From Streptomyces sioyaensis (GTDB lineage: Bacteria; Actinomycetota; Actinomycetes; Streptomycetales; Streptomycetaceae), in NCBI RefSeq assembly GCF_004122735.1, contig NZ_SDIF01000005.1, positions 62,001 through 126,000 on the forward strand: 64,000 nucleotides of DNA, given 5' to 3'. This document shows, in pieces, positions 8,564-15,858 of this stretch. The notes below the pieces were generated by a model. The model searched no databases. It was not told the origin of the DNA and worked only from the letters and a program-made list of their open reading frames with translations. The position numbers were made by a program, and so were the translations under genes. Positions within the stretch are counted from its first letter, which is position 1. Each line of letters starts with the position of its first letter.

Positions 8564-9823
8564 GTGAACGTTTCACGCGACGGCCGACCCGCGTCGGCCG
8601 CCCCTGTGGCGGGGCGGCCGGCGGCGACACCGAGCCTGCGCCGGAGGCTCACCGAACTGCGCGGCCCCGGTGTCCGCCCCCGCTCCCTCGATGCCCGCGC
8701 GCTCGCCGCGCTGGCCGCCAACCCCGGCTGCCGGCGCCGGGCGCTGCTGGACGGCGCGGGCATCGACAAGGCCGCGCTGGCCCAGGCGCTGGGCTCGCCC
8801 GCGGCGTACGGCCAGTCCCAGTTCGCGATCGTCCGCGGCCATGCCTTCGAGGCCCGGGTGACCTCCGACGGCGGCACGGAACTGCTGCGGCTGCTGCACG
8901 AGCGGCTGCCGCCCGGCACCCCGCCGCCCGCGCCCGACGAGGTCGCCACCCCGGATCTGTCCGCGGCCGGACCCGAGGGCCGTACGGCGCGTACGGCGCT
9001 GGCGCTGCGCGAGGCGACCGCGGCCGGCGGCTGGGCGCTGCTCCGGCACCCGATGCTGGCGGTCGAGGTGGCCGGCTCGCCCGCCTATGTGGAGCCCGAT
9101 GCGGTGGTGGTGCATCCGGACGGCAGCTGGACGGTCGTCGAGATCAAGTCCTTCCCCATGATCGACGGTGCCGCGGACGCCGCCAAGGTGGGCGCCGCCG
9201 CCCGGCAGGCCGCGGTGTACGTCCTGGCCCTGGAGCCGGTCGCCGGCCATGTCGGTGCGTACACGGGCCGCGAGGTGACGGTCCGCGACCGGGTGCTGCT
9301 GGTGTGCCCGAAGGACTTCTCCAACCTCCCCACCGCCGCGGCCGTCGACGTCCGCAAGCAGCTGGCCACGACCCGGCGGCAGCTGGCCCGCCTCACCCGC
9401 GTCGAGGACATCGCCGGCGCGCTCCCCGAGGGGACCACCTTCGACCTCCGCCTCGGGGACGACGGGAAGACCGCCACCCGTCCGCCCGAAGAGCTGGCCG
9501 AGGCCGTCGAGGCGGTCGGCGCGGCCTACGCCCCCGAGTGCCTGGCCGCCTGCGAACTGGCCTTCCACTGCCGCAAGCGGTCCCGCGAGGAGGGCGCGGT
9601 GGAGACGCTGGGGCGCGGCGTACGGGGCGAGTTGGGCGGGCTGCGCACGGTGGCGGAGGTGCTGGCGGCGGCCGGTCCCGGTGCCCCGGAGCCGCCCGTG
9701 GCGCCCGGCGGCCCGGACGACCCGGCCGTCGTCGCGCTGCGCCGGGCCGCCGCGCTGCGCGCCGAGGCACTGTCCCGGACCGTGGTGCCGGGGCCGCGAG
9801 CGGAGGAGCCGGGATGTCACTGA
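8564..9823 (+). CDS. Four-cysteine PD-(D/E)XK nuclease (Cas4/Dna2/AddB-like)
   Basis: Predicted iron-sulfur DNA nuclease of 419 residues (GTG start). The PD-(D/E)XK core is intact: D179 in VEPDAVVV, E193 and K195 in VVEIKS, and Q215 in ARQAAVYVL. One cysteine lies upstream (C56 in NPGCRR) and three downstream (C326, C330, C336 in [12 protein letters not shown]). This 1+3 spacing is the layout that holds a 4Fe-4S cluster in Cas4, AddB and Dna2 nucleases. Its last codons overlap the next gene by ten bases and a superfamily 1 helicase follows, so the products probably form one DNA-processing complex (repair, recombination or defence). Residue numbers assume the GTG at 8564. Confidence 0.75.
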   Translation: MNVSRDGRPASAAPVAGRPAATPSLRRRLTELRGPGVRPRSLDARALAALAANPGCRRRALLDGAGIDKAALAQALGSPAAYGQSQFAIVRGHAFEARVTSDGGTELLRLLHERLPPGTPPPAPDEVATPDLSAAGPEGRTARTALALREATAAGGWALLRHPMLAVEVAGSPAYVEPDAVVVHPDGSWTVVEIKSFPMIDGAADAAKVGAAARQAAVYVLALEPVAGHVGAYTGREVTVRDRVLLVCPKDFSNLPTAAAVDVRKQLATTRRQLARLTRVEDIAGALPEGTTFDLRLGDDGKTATRPPEELAEAVEAVGAAYAPECLAACELAFHCRKRSREEGAVETLGRGVRGELGGLRTVAEVLAAAGPGAPEPPVAPGGPDDPAVVALRRAAALRAEALSRTVVPGPRAEEPGCH

Positions 9824-11364
9824 TCGACACGCTGGCCCGGATGGAGGCGGTCGCCGCGGGCCGCGCCCAACCGCGGTGCACGGTCCGCCACCGTCATCTG
9901 TCCCGGCGGCCGCTGGTGCTGGTCCCGTTGACGACCGCGGGCGAGGCCGGTGCCCCGCTGGGCGCCCTGGTCGGCACGGACCGCGAGAAGCCGGCGCTGC
10001 TGGCCGTGCCCCAGCCGCGCGACCGTGAGCTGCGGTTCGCGTTCCTCGCCGAGCTGGCCGAGGCGGTGCTGCCGTACACGGACGGCTTCGCGGACGCCGT
10101 CGAGTGGGAGGAGCGCAAGGAGACCGACCCGGAGACCGGCAAGAAGGTCCCGGTGCAGGTCGAACTGTGCGCGGACGCACCGCAGTTGCTCGTGCCCAGC
10201 GGCGCCGGAATCGAGTTCGTACGGCTGCTGGGCCGCTCGATGCGCTTCCGGCGCACGGCCGAGCAGGAGCCGGAGGCGCCGTATCCCGCGCCGCCGCACG
10301 TCCCGCTGCTGGGCCGCTGGCTGACGCATGTCGGCGAGCGGGCGCGGGTCCCGGGCTCCGGTCTGCTGCTGTCCATGACGGACCTGCTCACCCGCCACTG
10401 GGCCACCGGCCAGAGCGCGCTGGAGGACCAGCATCTGGGCGCGCTGCTGTCGTGGATCGACCCGCCGCCGGGGATGTCGGGGCGGGCGGCCGCCGAGCGC
10501 GCGGAGTGCGCGCGGGACGCGGACGGGCAGCTGCTCTGCCCGCCGGCCGGCCCGGCCACCGACCCGGCGTTCGACAACCGGCTGCTCGCGCCCGCGATGG
10601 CCCGCTACGACGCCGGCCTGCCGGGCGCCGAAGAGGCGCTCCGCGCCCTGATCGAGGGCCAGTTGCGGCCGACCTGGGACGCCGTGTGGCACGGCGTCGA
10701 CCTGCTGCGGGCGCTGCCGGAGGGCACGCGGGTCGCCGAGCGCTGGAAGCGCGACCGCTGGTCGTACACCGCACACCGGGACCGGGTACGCGCCGGCGAG
10801 CCTCCGCAGCCCCGGCAGGACGACGCGGTCACCGCCGCACAGAAGTTGTCGGCCCGGGAGAGCGCGCAAGCCCGGCTCGACGCCCAGGAGGCCCTGGACG
10901 ACCCGCTGGTGATGGCGGGGCGCCGGCTGGCCGGCGAAGCGTTCCAGGGCACGGTCACCGCCGTCGAGATGGCGATGTCCGAGGGCAAGCGCCCGATGCC
11001 GCGCCCGCTGGTCACCTTGCGCACGGACGACCGCCCGCAGCTGGCGGAGGGCGTCAGGCTCCACCGCCCGCTGGCGGACGGCCGCACGCAGACCGCCGAG
11101 TTCGTCGCGTTCGAGGGCGACGACGAGGCGGCGCCGGTGGTGCGGCTGACGGGCGGGATGGGGCGCGGGAAGACCCCGGAGCCCGGTTCGGTGCCGGAGC
11201 CGGGCGACACGGTGTGCTGGACGCTGTTCGAGCACTCCCCGCGCGGCGGGCCCGAGCTGCCGGACCCCGAGGACACCCCCTGGACCCACGGCGGCCCGCC
11301 GCCCGGTGCCGCCGGGGCGCCGCCCGACGCCCCCGACCCCGTGACCACGGAGGACTTCCTGTGA
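9814..11364 (+). CDS. Unknown protein between nuclease and helicase
   Basis: 516 residues, no family recognised. ATG 9814 overlaps the nuclease stop by ten bases (CGGAGGAG lies just upstream), so the two are translationally coupled, and the helicase gene begins 41 bases after its stop. The first half is globular and mixed (LVLVPLTTAGEAGAPLG, VELCADAPQLLVPSGAG); the middle carries charged helices (LIEGQLRPTWDAVWHGVDLL, WKRDRWSYTAHRDR). The region with ETVxRTDDRPQL-like texture and VRLTGGMGRGKTPEPG could be a small beta domain. The C-terminus is proline rich. Context suggests a DNA-binding or scaffold subunit of the nuclease-helicase set; this is inference only. Confidence 0.7.
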   Translation: MSLIDTLARMEAVAAGRAQPRCTVRHRHLSRRPLVLVPLTTAGEAGAPLGALVGTDREKPALLAVPQPRDRELRFAFLAELAEAVLPYTDGFADAVEWEERKETDPETGKKVPVQVELCADAPQLLVPSGAGIEFVRLLGRSMRFRRTAEQEPEAPYPAPPHVPLLGRWLTHVGERARVPGSGLLLSMTDLLTRHWATGQSALEDQHLGALLSWIDPPPGMSGRAAAERAECARDADGQLLCPPAGPATDPAFDNRLLAPAMARYDAGLPGAEEALRALIEGQLRPTWDAVWHGVDLLRALPEGTRVAERWKRDRWSYTAHRDRVRAGEPPQPRQDDAVTAAQKLSARESAQARLDAQEALDDPLVMAGRRLAGEAFQGTVTAVEMAMSEGKRPMPRPLVTLRTDDRPQLAEGVRLHRPLADGRTQTAEFVAFEGDDEAAPVVRLTGGMGRGKTPEPGSVPEPGDTVCWTLFEHSPRGGPELPDPEDTPWTHGGPPPGAAGAPPDAPDPVTTEDFL

Positions 11365-11404
11365 CCCGTCCCCGGCCCTCGACAGCCCTGGAGAACACCG
11401 CCGT

Positions 11405-12790
11405 ATGACGGCCACTCAGGCTCACCGTCCCGACCCCGGCCGGCCCTTCGACCCCGCCGCCGAGGCCGCCGCGGCGACCGACCGGATCCTGCACGACACG
11501 CTGCACGGCACCCTGCGCGGGGTGGTCGTGGACTCCCCGCCCGGCGCCGGCAAGTCCACCCTCGTGGTGCGGGCGGCCCGCGAACTCGCCGCCGCCGGAC
11601 GCCCGCTGATGGTGGTGGCGCAGACCAACTCCCAGGTCGACGACCTCGTGCTGCGGCTCGCCGAGAAGGACCCGCGGCTGCCGGTCGGCCGACTGCACAG
11701 CAGCGAGCCCGGGGCCTTCGACCCGGCGCTGGCCGAGCTTCCCGCGGTCCGTACGTCCGCGAAGATCGCCGAGTTGGCCGGGATGGACATCGTGGTCTCC
11801 ACGGCCGCGAAATGGGCGTACACCAAGGTCGACGAGCCCTGGCGGCACGCCATCGTGGACGAGGCCTATCAGATGCGCTCCGACGCGCTGCTGAGCGTCG
11901 CCGGGCTCTTCGAACGGGCGCTGTTCGTCGGCGACCCGGGCCAGCTGGATCCCTTCAGCGTGGTCGGCGCGGAGCAGTGGGCGGGGCTGGCGTACGACCC
12001 GTCGTCGAGCGCGGTGTCCACGCTCCTGGCCCACAACCCCGGTCTGCCGCAGCACCGGCTGCCGGTCTCCTGGCGACTGCCCGCCTCGGCCGCGCCGCTG
12101 GTCTCCCGCGCGTTCTATCCGTACACCCCGTTCCGCAGCGGCACCGGCCCCGGCGACCGCCGGCTGGCGTTCGGGGTGCCGGGCGACGGCTCGGGCGTGG
12201 ACCGCGTGCTGGACGAGGCCGCCGAGTCCGGCTGGGGCCTGCTGGAACTCCCCGCCCGCCACACCCCGCGTACGGACCCGGAAGCGGTGCGCGCGGTGGC
12301 CCACGTCGTACGCCGGCTCCTCGACCGCGGCGGCGCCACCACCAGCGAGGCCTCCCCTGCCGCGGCCGGGGAGGCGCCCGCCCCGGCGCCCCTGACGGCC
12401 GGCCGGATCGCGGTCGGTACGGCCCACCGGGACCAGGCGGCGGCCGTCCGCGCCGCGCTCGCCGGGCTGGGGGTGACCGGCGTCGCGGTCGACACCGCGA
12501 ACCGCCTCCAGGGCCGCGAGTTCGACGTCACGGTCGTGCTGCACCCGCTCTCCGGCCGTCCCGACGCCACCGCCTTCCACCTGGAGACCGGCCGGCTGTG
12601 CGTGCTCGCCTCCCGCCACCGCCACGCCTGCATCGTGGTCTGCCGGGCGGGCGTCGCCGACCTGCTGGACGAACACCCCTCGACCGAACCGGTCAGCCTC
12701 GGCGTCACGGTCAAGTTCCCGGACGGCTGGGAGGCCAACCACGCCGTCCTCGCCCATCTGGCGGAACACCGGGTGGGGTGGCGTCCGTAG
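11405..12790 (+). CDS. Superfamily 1 DNA/RNA helicase-like ATPase
   Basis: 461-residue P-loop ATPase of the SF1 (Upf1/Dna2-like) type. Motif I is SPPGAGKST (K50), motif Ia VVAQTNSQVDDLV, motif II IVDEAYQM (D152-E153), motif III GDPGQLDP near residue 177, then VSWRLP (motif IV area), DTANRLQGREFDVTVV (motif V) and a C-terminal LASRHRHACIVV (motif VI). The motif II variant DEAY is unusual. It is shorter than Dna2 and lacks a nuclease domain, which is supplied by the separate gene two positions upstream. I infer one operon 8564-12790 making a split helicase-nuclease. Confidence 0.75.
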   Translation: MTATQAHRPDPGRPFDPAAEAAAATDRILHDTLHGTLRGVVVDSPPGAGKSTLVVRAARELAAAGRPLMVVAQTNSQVDDLVLRLAEKDPRLPVGRLHSSEPGAFDPALAELPAVRTSAKIAELAGMDIVVSTAAKWAYTKVDEPWRHAIVDEAYQMRSDALLSVAGLFERALFVGDPGQLDPFSVVGAEQWAGLAYDPSSSAVSTLLAHNPGLPQHRLPVSWRLPASAAPLVSRAFYPYTPFRSGTGPGDRRLAFGVPGDGSGVDRVLDEAAESGWGLLELPARHTPRTDPEAVRAVAHVVRRLLDRGGATTSEASPAAAGEAPAPAPLTAGRIAVGTAHRDQAAAVRAALAGLGVTGVAVDTANRLQGREFDVTVVLHPLSGRPDATAFHLETGRLCVLASRHRHACIVVCRAGVADLLDEHPSTEPVSLGVTVKFPDGWEANHAVLAHLAEHRVGWRP

Positions 12791-12914
12791 GCCGGACGGG
12801 CCCCGGTTTCCCGCCGCCGCGGCCGGCCGGTACGTGCCGGCGGACGGTCCTGGGCGGGGCGTACTTGCGCGGGGCGGGACAATGGAATGCGGCACTCGAT
12901 CTGGAGGTAGGTAC

Positions 12915-13298
12915 ATGTCCGAGCCGCAGCCGGCTCCCGACCCGCGTGGTGCGGCACCCGGTCCACGGCGCATGAAGCCCGCGCAGCTGCTCTTCGAGCC
13001 GCCCGAGGCCGCCGCCGATCCCGAGCACTTCTTCGATCTGGAGTCGATGGAGGACCCGCGCGAGCTGCTCAGCCGCGCCACGGAGCTGACCCTCGCCTTC
13101 CGCGCCGCGGCCGACCGCGCCACGGAGTTCCAGGCGCTGGCCGCGGCCCAGCTGGCCGACCCCAGCCGGTTCGACCGGATGCCGCTGGCCGTGCTCGCCG
13201 AGCAGGCGGAGTGGACCGAGGACTACGCCCAGAAAATGATCGAGTTCGGGCGCAGCCTGATGCGCAGCGGCAGCTCGCTGCCCGGAGACATGGACTGA
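12915..13298 (+). CDS. Small conserved-type hypothetical protein
   Basis: 127 residues, function unknown. ATG 12915 has GGAGG at 12903-12907. The sequence is acidic and helical (PRELLSRATELTLAFRAAADRATEFQALAAAQLADPSRFD, then LAVLAEQAEWTEDYAQKMIEFGRSLM), suggesting a helical bundle. It is 124 bases downstream of the helicase on the same strand and could be a late member of that transcription unit, though it has its own ribosome binding site. A hairpin terminator follows. Confidence 0.6.
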   Translation: MSEPQPAPDPRGAAPGPRRMKPAQLLFEPPEAAADPEHFFDLESMEDPRELLSRATELTLAFRAAADRATEFQALAAAQLADPSRFDRMPLAVLAEQAEWTEDYAQKMIEFGRSLMRSGSSLPGDMD

Positions 13299-13312
13299 CC
13301 GCCCCCGCCCTG

Positions 13313-13332
13313 CCCCCGGCCGGCTCCGGGGG
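13313..13332 (+). terminator. Hairpin terminator
   Basis: Seven-bp stem CCCCCGG / CCGGGGG with a six-base loop, 14 bases after the stop of the small gene. There is no U-tract, as is common in Streptomyces terminators. Confidence 0.5.
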
Positions 13333-13368
13333 TGCTGCCCGCCCCAGGCGTCCCCTCCGGCTCATGGT

Positions 13369-13480
13369 CCATGATCATGGGCCGGAGGCATATGCGGGGA
13401 GCGAAAGATACCGGCTCCCACCCCGCCCCGCCCTGATTTCCCGCAATCAGCGAAGACCTGGCGCGCCGGCTGGGTAGACC
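13369..13480 (+). promoter_or_regulatory. Control region of the TTA-containing gene, probably leaderless
   Basis: CCATGATCATGG (13369-13380) is a perfect 12-bp palindrome that could bind a dimeric regulator. A second stem, CTGATT/AATCAG, lies at 13432-13449. TAGACC at 13475-13480 is a possible -10, which would start transcription at or next to ATG 13488; no ribosome binding site is visible there, fitting a leaderless message. No convincing -35 is seen. Confidence 0.35.
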
Positions 13481-13487
13481 TGTCCCC

Positions 13488-14108
13488 ATGAGCGACTGGC
13501 TGCCTGACACCCCGCGCACCCTGGCCTTTCCCACCTCGGCTTATGTCACGCTCGCCGGCGCGGACTGGCTCGCCTCCGCCGGCCCCGACCCGGACGCGGT
13601 ACAGACGGCGTGGGCCGCCCAGCCGGCGGCCCCGAGCGTGCTGCCGTGCGGCACCGCCTTCGACGTCATCAATGCCCCCGCGCTCTTCGGGCGGCGGATG
13701 GTGGACCACTTATGGTCCACCGGCCCCGGTTCGGGGCCGGTGGCCGCGCACCGCGGCCGGATCCTGCTGTTCGCCACCCCGGGCGCGGCCCAGCGGCTGC
13801 CCGCGCTGCTCGTCTGGGAGGAGTGGGCCGCCGCCGTCCCCCCGCTGCTGTGCCACGGCAGCGGCGACGCGGTGACCGTCCCCCCGCTGCACCCCCGCCA
13901 CGGCGCGGCCGAGGTCGCCGCCGCGGCCGCCGAGGACCCGTCCGGTCCGGCCGCCTCCCGCTGGCTGGTGGCACCGGATGTCCGCAACCCCTGGCTGCCG
14001 GGTCCGGACGTCCTGCTGTGGGCGTGCGTCCGCGCCGCCCGCTCGATGGCCGGGCCGGAGCGGGACACCGCAGCTCAGCACCGCGTTTCGGCGCTCACGC
14101 CGGGCTGA
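13488..14108 (+). CDS. PrimPol-like domain protein with a TTA codon
   Basis: 206 residues resembling the N-terminal part of actinobacterial bifunctional primase/polymerase (Prim-Pol) proteins, e.g. LPCGTAFDVINAPALFG and GPVAAHRGRILLFATPG. It is only a fragment-sized domain with no helicase or clear catalytic triad, so polymerase activity is doubtful and a ligand-binding or regulatory role is possible. Codon 75 is TTA (13710-13712, between His and Trp), the only one I found in the coding genes of this window. In Streptomyces TTA needs the bldA tRNA, so translation is probably tied to development. A tRNA-Lys gene follows. Confidence 0.6.
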   Translation: MSDWLPDTPRTLAFPTSAYVTLAGADWLASAGPDPDAVQTAWAAQPAAPSVLPCGTAFDVINAPALFGRRMVDHLWSTGPGSGPVAAHRGRILLFATPGAAQRLPALLVWEEWAAAVPPLLCHGSGDAVTVPPLHPRHGAAEVAAAAAEDPSGPAASRWLVAPDVRNPWLPGPDVLLWACVRAARSMAGPERDTAAQHRVSALTPG

Positions 14109-14121
14109 GACAAACCGATTT

Positions 14122-14149
14122 TTGCCCTCCCCGGCCAGGATGCTAATGT
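14122..14149 (+). promoter_or_regulatory. Promoter of tRNA-Lys copy 1
   Basis: TTGCCC (14122-14127), 16-base spacer, TAATGT (14144-14149), ending 15 bases before the mature tRNA. It is the most canonical of the three tRNA-Lys promoters here. Confidence 0.55.
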
Positions 14150-14164
14150 TTTCCCCGTCAGCAG

Positions 14165-14238
14165 GCGCCGCTAGCTCAGTTGGTTAGAGCAGCTGACTCT
14201 TAATCAGCGGGTCCGGGGTTCGAGTCCCTGGCGGCGCA
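14165..14238 (+). tRNA. tRNA-Lys (CTT), copy 1
   Basis: Complete cloverleaf: acceptor GCGCCGC / GCGGCGC with one G-U pair, D-arm GCTC-GAGC, anticodon stem GCTGA/TCAGC with loop CTCTTAA (anticodon CTT, reads AAG), T-arm with TTCGAGT, discriminator A; no encoded CCA. Two more identical copies lie at 28468 and 32636. Confidence 0.95.
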
Positions 14239-14246
14239 CAGACAGC

Positions 14247-14276
14247 CGAAGGCCTCCACCGTGGTGGGGGCCTTCG
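14247..14276 (+). terminator. Terminator after tRNA-Lys copy 1
   Basis: Near-perfect 14-bp inverted repeat CGAAGGCCTCCACC / GGTGGGGGCCTTCG with one G-U pair, nine bases after the tRNA. Confidence 0.7.
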
Positions 14277-14309
14277 TCGTATGCGCTCCCGCGGCGTGCC
14301 GGGCCGGCG

Positions 14310-15551
14310 TCAGCCGTGCCCGATCTTGACCGCCCAGTCCCCGTCGGTGGTCCGGCCCGCGACCTGGATGCGGATGCCGTCTTTGGCGTCGTCCATGCTC
14401 TCCCCGACGCCCAGCGGCGCGTCCGCGAGCGGCGGATAGACCGAGGTGCCCCAGCAGGCCGAGGTGCCGGGGTGGCCGTCGAGGACCTGCACCGGCCCCG
14501 AGCCGGAGGCGGTGTCGCTGTGCACGCGGTAGACCAAGACGCCCTCGGTGCACAGCGAGCGGTCGTTGCCCGTGGCGCCGCGTGCCTCGATGACGAGGGC
14601 GCTGTCGTGCCCCGTACGCAGCACCAGGAGCCGCGGCCGGCGCCGGCCGCCGGAGTCCCCGGGGGCGGACAGCGTCCGCAGCGAGTGCATGGCCGGGCCG
14701 GCCAGGTCGATGCAGTCGACCTGCCGGTCGGTGATCCAGCCGAGCCGCCACTTGTGCCAGGCGAAGGGGTCGGGCGCCAGGCCGAACTGGCTGCCCATGA
14801 GGTCCCAGTCGCCGACGTAGGTGTCCCAGTCGCCCTTGCCGCCCTCGGGCCGGTGGTAGAGGTCCGGCAGATCGAAGACGTGCCCGGTCTCGTGGGCGAG
14901 GACGTTGCGGTCCGGCGGGCTCTGCTCGAAGACGGTGACGAACCGGCGGAGGTCGCGGTCGTCGGCGTGCATCGGCTGGTCGAGGTTGACGACCTTGGTG
15001 GCGTCCGAGTCGACGCCGGGGGCGTCCGGGTCGGCGACGAAATAGACCACGTCGTAGCGGCTGAAGTCCACGGACGGATCGGCGGCGGCGACCGCGTCGC
15101 GCAGATAGGCCGAGCGCCGGTCGGCGTCCCAGTCACGCTGTATCCCGTACGAGGCGGAGGGGCGCGGCATCCGCACCCAGGAGCGGTGGATGTGCGGCCG
15201 CAGCCGGAACCGGCCGTACGAGGCGCGGGCGAAGAAGCCCGAGGTGGCCGGGAAGTAGTCGTGGGACAGCTCCTGCGGGGTGCTCTCGGGCCGGGCGTCC
15301 GGGAAGGACAGGTAGATCATGACGGCGTCGAGCCGGCGGTCCGGGCGCGGATAGGAGCCGTTCCAGCCGTCGACCCCCTCGGAGTGGTGCGCGTCGGTGC
15401 GTCCCAGGGCGCACGGGAGCACGGCCTCGGAGGCGGTGGCGGGGCCGGCCACGATGGAGGTGGCGATGAGCGCGCTCAGGGACGTGGCGACGGCCGCGAA
15501 GCGCCGCAGACGGCGGCGGTCTCCCCCGTCGGGTGTCCGGGCGCACGGCAC
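14310..15551 (-). CDS. Secreted zinc metalloprotease (M6-like)
   Basis: Exported protease of about 413 residues. The zinc-binding helix HETGHVFDLPDLY matches the HExxH...LPDLY signature of M6 (immune inhibitor A-like) and related metallopeptidases. An arginine-rich n-region and the hydrophobic ATSLSALIATSIVAGPATA form a signal peptide. GTG 15551 is preferred since GGAGG is five bases upstream; an ATG at 15584 adds eleven residues before the signal peptide. Two or more cysteine pairs in the C-terminal half suggest disulfides. It is convergent with tRNA-Lys copy 1 and divergent from the GGDEF-EAL gene. The substrate is unknown. Confidence 0.75.
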   Translation of the reverse strand: MPCARTPDGGDRRRLRRFAAVATSLSALIATSIVAGPATASEAVLPCALGRTDAHHSEGVDGWNGSYPRPDRRLDAVMIYLSFPDARPESTPQELSHDYFPATSGFFARASYGRFRLRPHIHRSWVRMPRPSASYGIQRDWDADRRSAYLRDAVAAADPSVDFSRYDVVYFVADPDAPGVDSDATKVVNLDQPMHADDRDLRRFVTVFEQSPPDRNVLAHETGHVFDLPDLYHRPEGGKGDWDTYVGDWDLMGSQFGLAPDPFAWHKWRLGWITDRQVDCIDLAGPAMHSLRTLSAPGDSGGRRRPRLLVLRTGHDSALVIEARGATGNDRSLCTEGVLVYRVHSDTASGSGPVQVLDGHPGTSACWGTSVYPPLADAPLGVGESMDDAKDGIRIQVAGRTTDGDWAVKIGHG

Positions 15552-15858
15552 ACATACCTCCAGGGACGGATTCGGAGACCTCATCTACCCTGGGGCGATT
15601 TAATGCTATTCGGCCCGTTTTGGAGACCCGGACGGGTGACCGGCGCGTCTTCATTGACTCGTAACGGAAAGTCACAAACGACCAACGGGGCATTCGGCGT
15701 GAACACAGGCGGACAGAAATGGCTGAAGTTCCGTCATGCGGGCGGAGGATCCCGGTTGCGTCGCTGGATCGGCCGTTGCACCAGCCTCTATGATCGCCAC
15801 ACTTTCCAGCGCGAGATCCCCCCTCCATCACGAGACAAGCGCCATGCGGGAGCGAGCA
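15552..15858. other. Divergent intergenic region (protease / GGDEF-EAL)
   Basis: About 300 bases without a gene. It is noticeably less GC-rich around 15600-15720. TAGCAT on the minus strand (15608-15603) could be the -10 for the protease. On the plus strand TTGACT near 15655 is a possible -35, but I see no matching -10. No palindrome stands out. Confidence 0.4.

Noticed and set aside
8371-8949. Minus-strand extension of the histidine phosphatase up to 8949
   Set aside because: It runs antisense through the nuclease gene; the catalytic RHG start fits ATG 8370 with its own ribosome binding site.
8404-9813. Long plus-strand frame fusing the nuclease region with the middle protein
   Set aside because: The upstream part is a shadow of the nuclease gene in another frame; ATG 9814 with CGGAGGAG is the start.
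14130-14240. ORFs ending in RAASSVG or in CAARDSNPGPAD at all three tRNA-Lys loci
   Set aside because: They are readings of the tRNA-Lys gene on either strand; identical tails appear at each tRNA copy and have no coding support.
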